Of a stretch of 64,000 bases of DNA, positions 28,346 through 36,787 are shown in pieces. The notes under the pieces were generated by a model, which had not been told where the DNA came from, did not search any database, and worked only from the letters and a program-made list of their open reading frames with translations. Where the stretch lies: NCBI RefSeq assembly GCF_001641285.1, contig NZ_CP014841.1, positions 558,001-622,000 on the forward strand. Reading direction: 5' to 3'. A program made the position numbers and the translations under genes. Numbering within the stretch: the stretch's first letter is position 1; every line of letters begins with the position of its first letter. The DNA comes from Dyella thiooxydans (GTDB lineage: Bacteria > Pseudomonadota > Gammaproteobacteria > Xanthomonadales > Rhodanobacteraceae).

Positions 28346-29950
28346 ATGCCTGACCGGATCAGTGTAGTGGTGCCCGTCGCGCGCTGGCGAGCCGTTTTCC
28401 TCACGGTTTTCGCCGTGCAGTTCGCCATCAAGGCGTGGCTGGCGGCCACGCTGGCGCCATTCACCGACGAGGCCTTCTACTGGCTGGAAAGCCGGCATCC
28501 GGCATGGGGTTACAGCGATTTGCCGCCCCTCACGGCATGGCTGATCCGGGGCGGCGAGGCAGTTGCCGGGCACGGGGTGATCGGCATGCGCTGGCCGTTC
28601 CTGGTGCTCGGTGCGGCGCTGCCCTGGATCGTGGTGCGTTTTGCGCGCGAGGCGTTCGATCCGCGCATTGGCTGGCAGGCCGGACTGCTCTGCCTGGTGC
28701 TGCCGCTGGCCGGCACGCTGGGCGTGCTGGCGGTGCCCGATGTCCCGCTGACGGCGGCGATCATGCTGGCCGTGCTCGCGTTGCTGCGGGCGGCGGCGAA
28801 GGATCGTTTGCGCGACTGGCTGCTGCTCGGCGGTTCTCTCGCGCTGGCGTGGACGACCCATTACCGCGCGGCGATGCCCATGCTCGTCGGGTTGCTGTTT
28901 GTGCTGGGCGCTCCGCGTGGACGGGCGCTCTGGCGCCGTCCGGGGCTGTGGCTGGCCATGGCGGTGGCGGCCATGGGGCTGGTGCCGATGGCGATATCGA
29001 ACTGGCACCAGCACGGCGCGGGTCTCGCCTTTCAGCTGGTCGATCGCAACCCCTGGCGATTCCATGCCGGCGCGCTGGTACAGCCGCTCGAGCAGGCGCT
29101 GGCCTGTACTCCTTTGTTGTACGCCATGCTGCTCTGGGCCGGCGGGTGTGCCTGGCGTCGTCGCGAGGAGGGGGCGCCATGGGATGTGATCGCTTTCGTC
29201 TCGATCGGCTTTCTCGCCTTGTATTTCCTGCTCGGCCTGTTTGCCGACGACGTGCGCTTTCGTGCGCACTGGCCGTTGCCGGGCTATCTGCCATTGCTGG
29301 CGGCGCTGCCAGCCCTGGTGGCGGCAAAGACGGGGACGTTGGCCCGTCGCTGGCTGGGGGGCGCGGTGTTCGTGGCTGTGCTGGGGCAAGGCCTGGGCCT
29401 GGCCTGGCTCGGCATGGCGGCGACGCCGGGGGGCGCCACGCGGCTGGCGGATCTCAAGGCGTTTCCCTATGCCTTCGTCGGCTGGCGCGAGGCGGCAGCG
29501 CGGGTCGGGCCGCTGCGGCATGAAGGCGTGCTGGTGGCGGACAATTTCGCCCTGGCTGCCGAGCTGGCGTTCTTTCTGGGCGATCGGCAACCGGTGTACA
29601 GCCTGGACAGTCCGCTGAACGTCAAGCACGGACGCGCGCCGCAACTGGCGCTTTGGCATCTGGACGAGGCGGGCCTGCGCGCCGCACACGCCGGCCAGGC
29701 AATGCTGCTGGCGGTGGAGGAGACCGCGCAGAGCGAACGCGAGCGCTTCACCTGGCTGGGCACGATCTGTCGCCGCATCGATGCCCCGAGGGCGGTGGCG
29801 CGCGTGTCGCTCTACGACGGACGCAAACGGGTGGCCTTGTATCTGGGGACGGTGCCGCTGGACATGCCGGCGTCTGTCGCAGCCACGCCCGTCGAGCGAG
29901 GGGCCTGTCCGATCTGGCTGGCGGCCCATGCGGCCGACAGCCCCCGTTGA
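28346..29950 (+). CDS. GT39/PMT-2-like membrane glycosyltransferase
   Basis: This protein of about 534 residues is a polytopic inner-membrane enzyme, probably using a polyprenyl-phosphate-sugar donor in the periplasm. The first periplasmic loop bears the acidic catalytic motif FTDEAFYWLESRHPAWGYSD, close to the DExxYW of ArnT and PMT enzymes. About 10-11 hydrophobic segments follow up to residue 375, and the C-terminal part is periplasmic. The acceptor is unknown; lipid A or protein glycosylation are options. The start is uncertain: ATG 28346 or GTG 28313, both with weak ribosome sites. The stop lies 2 bp from the convergent maf gene stop. Confidence 0.82.
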   Translation: MPDRISVVVPVARWRAVFLTVFAVQFAIKAWLAATLAPFTDEAFYWLESRHPAWGYSDLPPLTAWLIRGGEAVAGHGVIGMRWPFLVLGAALPWIVVRFAREAFDPRIGWQAGLLCLVLPLAGTLGVLAVPDVPLTAAIMLAVLALLRAAAKDRLRDWLLLGGSLALAWTTHYRAAMPMLVGLLFVLGAPRGRALWRRPGLWLAMAVAAMGLVPMAISNWHQHGAGLAFQLVDRNPWRFHAGALVQPLEQALACTPLLYAMLLWAGGCAWRRREEGAPWDVIAFVSIGFLALYFLLGLFADDVRFRAHWPLPGYLPLLAALPALVAAKTGTLARRWLGGAVFVAVLGQGLGLAWLGMAATPGGATRLADLKAFPYAFVGWREAAARVGPLRHEGVLVADNFALAAELAFFLGDRQPVYSLDSPLNVKHGRAPQLALWHLDEAGLRAAHAGQAMLLAVEETAQSERERFTWLGTICRRIDAPRAVARVSLYDGRKRVALYLGTVPLDMPASVAATPVERGACPIWLAAHAADSPR

Positions 29951-29952
29951 CC

Positions 29953-30534
29953 TCAGGGGATGCTGTGGCCAGCCTGACGCAGCAGGCGTGCGAGCGCGAT
30001 CAGCGGCAGCCCGACGAGCGCCGTGGGATCGTCCGTCTCGATGCGTTCGAACAGGCTGATGCCCAGTCCCTCGCACTTGAAGCTGCCGGCGCAGTCCAGT
30101 GGCTGTTCGCGTGCGACGTAGCGCTCGATCTCGCGGTCCGAAAGGGGGCGGAACACGGCACGGGTAACGTCCACGTGCACATGTTGCGCACCGTCGCGAG
30201 CATCGAGCAGGCACAGCGCGGTGTGGAATTGCACGGTGCGGCCGGACGAGCGCCGCAGCTGTTCCCGTGCGCCCTCGGCCGTGCCCGGCTTGTCCAGGAC
30301 GAAGCCGTCCAGTTCGGCGACCTGGTCGGAGCCGATCACCAGCGCCCCCGGATGCCTGGCGGCCACCGCCCCGGCCTTGGCGATCGCCAGCCGGAGTGCG
30401 CGGGCGGCCGGCGGCTCGTCAGCCAGGTGGGCTTCGTCGGTGCCGGGGGCGTCCTGGACGAAGTCCTCGCACACTCTGCGCAGAAGTTCGGCCCGGTAGC
30501 GCGAGGTCGAGCCGAGCACCAGCGGCGGCGTCAC
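29953..30534 (-). CDS. Maf-family nucleotide pyrophosphatase (YceF-type)
   Basis: This 193-residue house-cleaning enzyme hydrolyses modified or canonical nucleoside triphosphates to monophosphates. It resembles E. coli YceF (7-methyl-GTP pyrophosphatase): LVLGSTSRYRAELLRR near the start, AIAKAGAVAARHPGALVIGSDQV with the catalytic Asp, and CAGSFKCEGLGISLFERIE plus VGLPLIALARLLR at the end. The start is GTG 30534, overlapping the stop of the upstream coiled-coil gene (GTGA). It lies next to the divergent yceD-rpmF-fab cluster, as in E. coli. Confidence 0.92.
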   Translation of the reverse strand: MTPPLVLGSTSRYRAELLRRVCEDFVQDAPGTDEAHLADEPPAARALRLAIAKAGAVAARHPGALVIGSDQVAELDGFVLDKPGTAEGAREQLRRSSGRTVQFHTALCLLDARDGAQHVHVDVTRAVFRPLSDREIERYVAREQPLDCAGSFKCEGLGISLFERIETDDPTALVGLPLIALARLLRQAGHSIP

Positions 30535-30989
30535 GCGCCCGGTCCCCGGTGGATGTGTTCGCGCATCGCACTGTCCAGGTCCTGCTGGGCCTGGCTCAGC
30601 GCTTCGAGCAGGGGGCGCAGGCGGCCGCGGGTGTCGCGCATTGACTGGGCCGTGGCCTCCAATTGCTGCTCGCTGGCCTCGCTGGCGCAATCGCGGATCC
30701 ACAGCCGCTGCTGCAGCAGCGCCCGCAGTCCGGCGTCGATCGCCTGGCGGGCATCCTTCTCGCTCGGTTGCGGGCTGTCGGGATTGAGCGACATCACCGA
30801 ATGGGCTTTCTGCAGTCCGGTGCGGCAGGTCTTCAGATCGCCTTCCAGTCGATCGGCGAGGTCGAGCAGGGTCTGCAGGTTTTCGTGGTGCCGCCGTTCA
30901 CGCTGTCGCTGGCGCAGCAGCACGACCACCACGATGATGGCCAGTCCGAGCAGGGCCGCGCCGCCCGCTATCATCATTTCGGGAGTCAC
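30531..30989 (-). CDS. Single-span membrane protein with coiled coil, unknown function
   Basis: If translated from GTG 30989 this is a 152-residue protein; ATG 31052 would make it 173. An N-terminal membrane helix (MIAGGAALLGLAIIVVVVLL) is followed by a basic stretch (RQRQRERRHHEN) and a helical, coiled-coil-prone cytosolic domain (LQTLLDLADRLEGDLKTCRTGLQ, then ASEQQLEATAQSMRDTRGRL). I do not recognise the family. The positive-inside rule places the C-terminus in the cytosol. The gene overlaps maf by 4 nt, and its 5' end faces the yceD promoter. Confidence 0.65.
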   Translation of the reverse strand: MTPEMMIAGGAALLGLAIIVVVVLLRQRQRERRHHENLQTLLDLADRLEGDLKTCRTGLQKAHSVMSLNPDSPQPSEKDARQAIDAGLRALLQQRLWIRDCASEASEQQLEATAQSMRDTRGRLRPLLEALSQAQQDLDSAMREHIHRGPGA

Positions 30990-31094
30990 TGGGGGCGTTC
31001 GCCGCAAGAAAATCGGGCAGCCAGTCTGCCTGAAGCGATCCTTTGCAGGCAAAATGCCCCGCCGCCCGCCGGATCGGGGCCGATCCGCGGCGGG

Positions 31095-31123
31095 TTGACT
31101 TGGATCGCCGTCAAACCGATAAT
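31095..31123 (+). promoter_or_regulatory. Strong sigma-70 promoter of the yceD-rpmF operon
   Basis: TTGACT (31095-31100) and GATAAT (31118-31123) are separated by 17 bp, near consensus. The predicted start is around 31130, only about 3 nt before ATG 31133, so yceD mRNA may be leaderless. The same stretch is upstream of the divergent minus-strand gene. Confidence 0.85.
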
Positions 31124-31132
31124 TTCGCGATT

Positions 31133-31648
31133 ATGTCCGTGACACTGCCAGAGTCCGTGGACGCTTGGCGCATGGTTTCGGCGCGGCGTTCCTTCGCGGG
31201 AACGCTTCCGGTGGCCTCGATGCCCCGCCTTTGCGGGATGCTCGCAGGCGATGCGGGGGAGGTTGCCTACGAGCTGGAGTTCGGCCGCGACGACCTCGGC
31301 ATGGCTTATCTCGACGTTCGTGCGGATGCGCCGCTGTCAGTCACCTGCCAGCGATCGCTCGAGCCGTTCGTGCTGCCGGTTTCGGTCAGCAGCCGGCTGG
31401 GATTGATCCGCTCGGAGCGCGAGGAGTCCGGGTTGTCGCCCGAGTCCGAGCCGCTGCTGGTGGATGAGGATGGCAAGCTGGCCATGGCCGATGTCATCGA
31501 GGACGAATTGCTGTTGGCGCTGCCGCTGGTCCCGGTCAACCCGGACAGCGAGCTGCCCGAAGAAGTCACCCGTCCGCCGTCGGAGTCCGAAGCCGGCGAC
31601 GAACGTACCGAAAACCCGTTCGCGGTGTTGCGCGAACTTAAGAAATAA
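31133..31648 (+). CDS. yceD: YceD (DUF177) protein
   Basis: This 171-residue protein belongs to DUF177, co-conserved with ribosomal protein L32 and implicated in 23S rRNA accumulation in plants and bacteria. The central motif LDVRADAPLSVTCQRSLEPFVLPVSV contains the invariant Cys. The acidic C-terminal half (DEDGKLAMADVIEDELLLALPLVP) has the family's DxxxxxEDELLLALPLVP pattern. ATG 31133 sits just downstream of a strong promoter, with no room for a ribosome-binding site. The stop is 36 bp before rpmF. Confidence 0.94.
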   Translation: MSVTLPESVDAWRMVSARRSFAGTLPVASMPRLCGMLAGDAGEVAYELEFGRDDLGMAYLDVRADAPLSVTCQRSLEPFVLPVSVSSRLGLIRSEREESGLSPESEPLLVDEDGKLAMADVIEDELLLALPLVPVNPDSELPEEVTRPPSESEAGDERTENPFAVLRELKK

Positions 31649-31684
31649 CCCGCTAGCTACAAGCGATTACGTTGGAGATTCGCC

Positions 31685-31879
31685 ATGGCCGTTGCCAAGA
31701 GCCGCAAAACCCCGTCCACCCGCGGCATGCGTCGTTCGCACGACAAGCTGAAGACCGTGCAGCTGTCGACCGACCCGACCAGCGGTGAGGTGCACCTGCG
31801 CCATCACGTGACGGCCGATGGTTACTACCGCGGCAAGAAGGTGATCGACACCGCCACGGCGGTGGTCGAAGAGGATTGA
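31685..31879 (+). CDS. rpmF: Ribosomal protein bL32
   Basis: This 64-residue basic protein of the large subunit has the L32 signature [22 protein letters not shown] and the core [17 protein letters not shown]. It lacks the four-Cys zinc ribbon found in some bacterial L32 (no CxxC), so it is the zinc-independent form. GGAGATT precedes the ATG. An intrinsic terminator follows. Confidence 0.97.
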   Translation: MAVAKSRKTPSTRGMRRSHDKLKTVQLSTDPTSGEVHLRHHVTADGYYRGKKVIDTATAVVEED

Positions 31880-31903
31880 TCGGTCCCGCAAGGGATTCCG
31901 ATG

Positions 31904-31937
31904 GCAAAGCGGCGCGGTAACGCGCCGCTTTGCTTTT
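31904..31937 (+). terminator. Intrinsic terminator after rpmF
   Basis: GCAAAGCGGCGCG (31904-31916) pairs with CGCGCCGCTTTGC (31921-31933) around a GTAA tetraloop and is followed by TTTT. It would separate yceD-rpmF from the fab genes, at least partly. Confidence 0.92.
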
Positions 31938-32033
31938 GCGCGCGCGCGAACGTACCTTTCCCGGCTTCGGTGCAGTTGCAGCATCCCGTGGGGATGTGCG
32001 ACGCCCGATCGACCGCACTGACTGGATAGTGGA

Positions 32034-33008
32034 ATGACCCCGATCTACTCCCGCATCACCGGTACCGGCAGCGCCCTGCCGGAGCGCATCCTCACCAATG
32101 CCGACCTGGAGAAGCTGGTCGAGACCAGCGACGAGTGGATCCGGACCCGTACCGGCATCCGTCAGCGCCACGTCGCCGCCGAGGGCGAGACCACCGGCGA
32201 CCTCGCCACGCTGGCTGCGCAGCGCGCGCTGGAGGCGGCCGGCGTCAAGGCGTCCGAGATCGACCTGATCGTGCTCGGTACCACCACGCCGGACATCATC
32301 TTTCCCTCGACCGCCTGCCTCGTGCAGCATCGCCTGGGCGCGAACGGTTGCGCGGCATTCGATGTCAATGCGGCCTGCTCGGGCTTCATGTACGCGCTGG
32401 GCGTGGCCGACAAGTTCATCAAGAGCGGCCAGTCGAAGAAGGTACTGGTGATCGGTGCCGAGACGCTGACCCGCATGGTCGACTGGACCGAGCGCGAGAC
32501 CTGCGTGCTGTTCGGCGATGGCGCGGGTGCCGTGGTGCTGGAGGCATCCGGCGAACCGGGCATCTACGCCACCTGTCTGCATGCCGACGGCGGCCACAAG
32601 GAGCTGCTGTACAACCCGGTCGGCGTGTCGGCCGGCTTCACCGACGAGCCGAACCATGGCGTGCGCATTCGGATGGCCGGGCGCGAAGTGTTCAAGGTCG
32701 CGGTCAAGACGCTCGACTCCCTGGTCGACGAGACGCTGCAGGCCGCCGGCATGCAGGAATCGGATATCGACTGGCTGATCCCGCACCAGGCCAACCTGCG
32801 CATCATCGAGGCGACCGCCAAGCGGCTGAAGATGTCGATGGACCGCGTGGTAGTCACCGTCGACAAGCACGCCAATACCTCGTCCGGCTCGGTGCCGTTG
32901 GCGCTGGACTTCGCCGTGCGCTCGGGCAAGGTGCAGCGTGGTCAGAACCTGTTGCTGGAGGCATTCGGCGGCGGTTTCACCTGGGCGTCGGCGCTGCTGC
33001 GCTACTGA
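32034..33008 (+). CDS. fabH: Beta-ketoacyl-ACP synthase III
   Basis: This 324-residue thiolase-fold enzyme condenses acetyl-CoA with malonyl-ACP to start fatty-acid synthesis. Catalytic Cys115 is in NAACSGFMY, the His is in [17 protein letters not shown] (about 250) and the Asn in [14 protein letters not shown] (about 280), the Cys-His-Asn triad of KAS III. The N-terminus [15 protein letters not shown] is standard. It starts at ATG 32034 after a 154-bp gap from rpmF. Unlike most gammaproteobacteria, plsX does not precede it. A terminator-like hairpin separates it from fabD. Confidence 0.96.
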   Translation: MTPIYSRITGTGSALPERILTNADLEKLVETSDEWIRTRTGIRQRHVAAEGETTGDLATLAAQRALEAAGVKASEIDLIVLGTTTPDIIFPSTACLVQHRLGANGCAAFDVNAACSGFMYALGVADKFIKSGQSKKVLVIGAETLTRMVDWTERETCVLFGDGAGAVVLEASGEPGIYATCLHADGGHKELLYNPVGVSAGFTDEPNHGVRIRMAGREVFKVAVKTLDSLVDETLQAAGMQESDIDWLIPHQANLRIIEATAKRLKMSMDRVVVTVDKHANTSSGSVPLALDFAVRSGKVQRGQNLLLEAFGGGFTWASALLRY

Positions 33009-33036
33009 CACCCGGTCCGGAATCCCGCTTCGCATG

Positions 33037-33059
33037 GGCCGCCCTCCGGGGCGGCTTTT
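33037..33059 (+). terminator. Intrinsic terminator between fabH and fabD
   Basis: GCCGCCC (33038-33044) pairs with GGGCGGC (33049-33055) around TCCG, followed by TTTT (33056-33059). It would partly insulate fabH from fabD. Confidence 0.85.
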
Positions 33060-33149
33060 GCGCTCTACGGCACGTAACGTCGCGATACGGCTGCGTACGT
33101 CATCGATTGCTGGCAACATGCCGCTTTTCCCTCGACGGTTTTCCCATCC

Positions 33150-34097
33150 ATGACTGCTTCCGCACCCTCGCTGGCCTTCGTGTTTCCCGGGCAGGGCTCC
33201 CAGTCGGTCGGCATGCTGGCCGAGCTGGCCGAGTTGCATCCGGAAGTGCAGGCCACTTTCGAGGAAGCCTCCGAGGGGGCCGGCATGGATCTGTGGGCGC
33301 TGAGCCAGCAGGGGCCGGAGGAGCAGCTCAACCGCACCGAGTACACCCAGCCGGCGCTGCTCGCGGCGAGCATCGCGGTGTGGCGCGTCTGGATGGCCCA
33401 GGGCGGCGCCATGCCGGCACAGCTGGCCGGCCACAGCCTGGGCGAGTACAGCGCGCTGGTCGCTGCCGGATCGATCGCCCTGGTCGACGCGGCGCACCTG
33501 GTGCGCATCCGTGGACAGGCCATGCAGGACGCCGCGCCGGCGGGGACCGGCGCTATGGCCGCCGTGCTCGGCGCCGAGGACGCCGTGGTCCAGCAGGCGT
33601 GCCAGGACGCATCCGGTGTGCACGTGGTGGTCCCGGCCAACTTCAATTCGCCCGGCCAGGTCGTGATCGGCGGTCATATCGAGGCGGTGGACAAGGCGCT
33701 GGCGCTGCTGGCCGAGCGCGGTGTGCGTAAGGCGATCAAGCTGCCGGTGAGCGTGCCATCGCATACGCCGCTGATGCGCGAGGCCGCCAACCGGCTGGCC
33801 GAGGCGATGACCGCCTACGCATGGCGCGAACCGGCGATCCCGGTCGTGCAGAACGTGGACGCCCAGGTGCATGAGGGCGTCGACTCGATCCGCGAGGCGC
33901 TGGTCAGCCAGCTTTACCAGCCGGTGCGCTGGACCCAGTGCGTACAGGCGCTGGCTGCCGGTGGCGCCACCCGTTTCGCCGAGTGCGGTCCGGGCAAGGT
34001 GCTGGCGGGACTGGTCAAGCGGATCGACAAGAGCCTGGAGGCGCGCGCCCTGGGCACGCCGGGCGACTTCGAGGCTGCCCGCACCGAGTGGGCCTGA
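33150..34097 (+). CDS. fabD: Malonyl-CoA:ACP transacylase
   Basis: This 315-residue enzyme transfers malonyl from CoA to ACP. The catalytic nucleophile is Ser96 in GHSLGEYSALVAAG; the N-terminal FPGQGSQSVGM and the PANFNSPGQVVIGG and VPSHTPLM segments carry the conserved Gln, Arg and His. The C-terminal RWTQCVQALAAGGATRFAECGPGKVLAGL is typical. Length is standard. It is followed by fabG 33 bp later. Confidence 0.97.
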   Translation: MTASAPSLAFVFPGQGSQSVGMLAELAELHPEVQATFEEASEGAGMDLWALSQQGPEEQLNRTEYTQPALLAASIAVWRVWMAQGGAMPAQLAGHSLGEYSALVAAGSIALVDAAHLVRIRGQAMQDAAPAGTGAMAAVLGAEDAVVQQACQDASGVHVVVPANFNSPGQVVIGGHIEAVDKALALLAERGVRKAIKLPVSVPSHTPLMREAANRLAEAMTAYAWREPAIPVVQNVDAQVHEGVDSIREALVSQLYQPVRWTQCVQALAAGGATRFAECGPGKVLAGLVKRIDKSLEARALGTPGDFEAARTEWA

Positions 34098-34130
34098 GCC
34101 CTTTCGATCACGAACTGCAAGGACACATGC

Positions 34131-34874
34131 ATGAACGACGTACTCAAGGGTGAGGTCGCCCTCGTCACCGGGGCCAGCCGCGGCATCGGTGCGGCCATTG
34201 CCGACGAGTTGGCGGCGATGGGCGCCACGGTGATCGGCACCGCCACCAGTGAGGCTGGCGCGGCTGCTATTGGCGAGCGGCTGGCGGCCAGCGGCGGTCA
34301 CGGGCGCAAGCTGGACGTCACCGACGGGGCGGCGGTCGCGACCCTGATCGACGCCATCGGCAAGGAGTTCGGCCCGGTCTCGATCCTGGTCAACAACGCC
34401 GGCATTACCCGCGACCAGTTGCTGATGCGCATGAGCGACGAGGACTGGCAGGCGATCCTGGACACCAACCTGTCCTCGGTCTATCGCACCTCCAAGGCGG
34501 TAATGCGCGGGATGATGAAGGCGCGCAAGGGTCGCATCATCTCGATCGCCTCGGTGGTCGGCGTCACCGGTAACCCGGGTCAGGCCAACTACGCGGCGGC
34601 CAAGGCCGGCATCATCGCGTTTTCCAAGTCGCTGGCGCGCGAGATCGGCAGCCGTGGCATCACCGTGAACGTGGTCGCCCCGGGCTTCATCGATACCGAC
34701 ATGACCCGCGCCCTCAGCGAGGAGCAGCGTGGCGCGCTGGTCGGCCAGATCGCGCTGGGCCGGCTGGGCGAAGCGGTGGACATCGCGAAAGCGGTCGGTT
34801 TCCTGGCCTCGCCCGCTGCCGCCTACATCACCGGCGAGACGCTGCACGTCAACGGCGGGATGTACATGCCCTGA
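34131..34874 (+). CDS. fabG: 3-oxoacyl-ACP reductase
   Basis: This 247-residue NADPH-dependent short-chain dehydrogenase carries out the first reduction of the elongation cycle. The cofactor site is TGASRGIG (13-20), NNAG is at 88-91, and the catalytic residues Asn114, Ser141, Tyr154 and Lys158 are all present ([21 protein letters not shown]). The C-terminus [15 protein letters not shown] is the family consensus. AAGGA precedes the ATG at a normal distance. Confidence 0.97.
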   Translation: MNDVLKGEVALVTGASRGIGAAIADELAAMGATVIGTATSEAGAAAIGERLAASGGHGRKLDVTDGAAVATLIDAIGKEFGPVSILVNNAGITRDQLLMRMSDEDWQAILDTNLSSVYRTSKAVMRGMMKARKGRIISIASVVGVTGNPGQANYAAAKAGIIAFSKSLAREIGSRGITVNVVAPGFIDTDMTRALSEEQRGALVGQIALGRLGEAVDIAKAVGFLASPAAAYITGETLHVNGGMYMP

Positions 34875-34919
34875 GTTTCCGGGGCGGGGTGCAAGCCCTG
34901 TCCCATGCCATTTGGCCGG

Positions 34920-34950
34920 TTGTCGCCAGCAGACGTTTTTTGGGCGACAA
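34920..34950. promoter_or_regulatory. Perfect 8-bp inverted repeat upstream of acpP
   Basis: TTGTCGCC (34920-34927) and GGCGACAA (34943-34950) form a perfect inverted repeat with a 15-bp T-rich spacer. It lies within the 227-bp fabG-acpP gap, about 150 bp before acpP, where an extra promoter for the highly expressed ACP is expected. It could be a dimer-binding operator or an RNA hairpin; no regulator is identified. Confidence 0.5.
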
Positions 34951-35101
34951 TGGCCACTTCGCGCCGGCCGGATGGCCAGCGTTGCTCCACTGTCCGCGAC
35001 AAGGTGGCCGGCTCCCAGGGGAGCCGCGCAGCGCCAGACGCGGGCCTCTGCCGGAACAAGCCGGCGCAGCACGAAAATTTCTCCTTGGGAGGTTTGGCAA
35101 C

Positions 35102-35341
35102 ATGAGCACCATCGAAGAACGCGTCAAGAAAATCGTCATCGAGCAGCTGGGCGTGAAGGAAGATGAAGTCACGGCGAACGCTTCGTTCGTGGACGATCTG
35201 GGCGCGGACTCGCTGGACACGGTCGAGCTGGTGATGGCCCTCGAAGAAGAGTTCGAGACCGAGATTCCGGACGAGGAAGCCGAGAAGATCACCACCGTGC
35301 AGCAGGCCGTCGACTACATCAAGGCCCACTCCAAGGAGTAA
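35102..35341 (+). CDS. acpP: Acyl carrier protein
   Basis: This 79-residue acidic four-helix protein carries acyl intermediates on a phosphopantetheine arm. The attachment site is Ser37 in the invariant DSLD motif ([23 protein letters not shown]). TTGGGAGG lies 8 bp before the ATG. The gap before it is 227 bp and a terminator follows it, so it is likely transcribed at high level as a separate unit, as in other proteobacteria. Confidence 0.98.
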   Translation: MSTIEERVKKIVIEQLGVKEDEVTANASFVDDLGADSLDTVELVMALEEEFETEIPDEEAEKITTVQQAVDYIKAHSKE

Positions 35342-35396
35342 TCGCTACGCGGGAGAGTGCCGCTGCGGTGGCGCCGATCTCTCCGCGTTCCGATCA

Positions 35397-35430
35397 CGAA
35401 AGCTGCGCCGCACCGGCGCAGTTTTCGTTT
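35397..35430 (+). terminator. Intrinsic terminator after acpP
   Basis: CTGCGCC (35403-35409) pairs with GGCGCAG (35415-35421) around a 5-nt loop, followed by TTTT. The flanking ACGAAA and TTTCGT can extend the stem past a bulge. Confidence 0.85.
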
Positions 35431-35490
35431 CCGCATTTCGTAACCTGCGACCGCGTATGGTTCGCGCGGCCTCAGTGAAGGAACAGACGC

Positions 35491-36780
35491 ATGAGCAAAC
35501 GACGCGTGGTAGTGACCGGCATGGGCATCGTCTCGCCGGTCGGCAACGACATCGCCACCGCCTGGAAGAACGTGCTCGAGGGCAACACCGGCATTGGCCC
35601 GGTCACCGCCTTCGACGCCTCCGCCTATGCCACCCGCATTGCCGGCGAGGTCCGTGACTTCGATCCGGTCGAGGCCTACTTCGTCGGCTCCGACGCCCCG
35701 GACGACGAGCGGCGCGCGATCGCCAAGGACTTCAAGCGGATGGACCCGTTCATCCACTACGGCATCGTGGCCGGTACGCATGCGTTCCGTCAGTCCGGCC
35801 TGGTCGTCACCGACGAGAATGCCGGACGTATCGGTATTGCGGCAGGCGCCGGCATCGGTGGCCTGCATACGATCGAGAGCACAGCGCTGGAGCTGGCCGA
35901 GAAGGGGCCGCGCAAGGTGTCGCCGTTCTACGTGCCCAGTTCGATCATCAACATGGTCGCCGGCAACCTGTCGATCTACCACGGCATGAAGGGGCCCAAC
36001 ATCGCGCTGGTGTCGGCCTGCACCACGGCCGCGCACAACATCGGCATGGCGATGCGGCTGATCCAGTATGGCGACGCCGATGCGATGCTGGCCGGTGGCG
36101 CCGAGTTCGCCACCACGCCGACGGCGATGGCCGGCTTCTGCTCGGCCAAGGCGATGTCCACCCGCAACGACGACCCGGCGCACGCCAGCCGTCCGTGGGA
36201 TACCGGTCGCGACGGCTTCCTGCTGTCCAACGGCGCCGGCATGCTGATGCTCGAGGAATACGAGTTCGCCAAGGCGCGTGGCGCCACCATCCTGGCCGAG
36301 ATCATCGGCTTCGGCATGAGCGGCGACGCGTACCACATCACCGCGCCCAGCGGCGACGGCGCCGAGCTGGCGATGCGCAATGCGTTGCATGATGCCGGCC
36401 TGAAGGCGGAGGACGTGCAGTACGTCAACGCCCACGGCACCTCGACCCCGGTCGGCGACCTGGGGGAGGCAAAAGCGATCCGCAACGTGTTCGGCGAGTA
36501 CGCCACGCACAAGGGCAAGTTCGCGGTGAGCTCCACCAAGTCGGTTACCGGCCATCTGCTCGGTGCGGCCGGCGGCGTCGAGGCGATCTTCTCGATCATG
36601 GCGCTGCGCGATGGTGTGATGCCGCCGACCATGAACCTGGAAAGCCTGGACCCCGAGGTCGAAGCGCTGGGGATGGACTTGGTGCCGAACCAGGCGGAAA
36701 AGGCCGACCTCAACGTGGCGATGTCCAACTCGTTCGGCTTCGGCGGAACCAACGGCACGCTGGTTTTCCGTCGCATCTGA
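35491..36780 (+). CDS. fabF: Beta-ketoacyl-ACP synthase II
   Basis: This 429-residue condensing enzyme elongates acyl-ACP. The active-site residues are Cys177 (VSACTTAAHN), His315 (NAHGTSTP), Lys350 (SSTKSVTGH) and His355, the KAS I/II arrangement. The protein is about 15 residues longer than E. coli FabF, mostly from an insert near 60-85 (YFVGSDAPDDERRAIAKDF). The C-terminal SNSFGFGGTNGTLVFRR is standard. AGTGAAGGAACAG precedes the ATG. It is followed 7 bp later by pabB. Confidence 0.97.
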   Translation: MSKRRVVVTGMGIVSPVGNDIATAWKNVLEGNTGIGPVTAFDASAYATRIAGEVRDFDPVEAYFVGSDAPDDERRAIAKDFKRMDPFIHYGIVAGTHAFRQSGLVVTDENAGRIGIAAGAGIGGLHTIESTALELAEKGPRKVSPFYVPSSIINMVAGNLSIYHGMKGPNIALVSACTTAAHNIGMAMRLIQYGDADAMLAGGAEFATTPTAMAGFCSAKAMSTRNDDPAHASRPWDTGRDGFLLSNGAGMLMLEEYEFAKARGATILAEIIGFGMSGDAYHITAPSGDGAELAMRNALHDAGLKAEDVQYVNAHGTSTPVGDLGEAKAIRNVFGEYATHKGKFAVSSTKSVTGHLLGAAGGVEAIFSIMALRDGVMPPTMNLESLDPEVEALGMDLVPNQAEKADLNVAMSNSFGFGGTNGTLVFRRI

Positions 36781-36787
36781 GCGACGG

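Noticed and set aside
31653..35072. 1139-codon minus-strand frame across the fab genes
   Set aside because: Antisense shadow of fabH-fabD-fabG; composition is Arg/Gly/His-rich with no domain.
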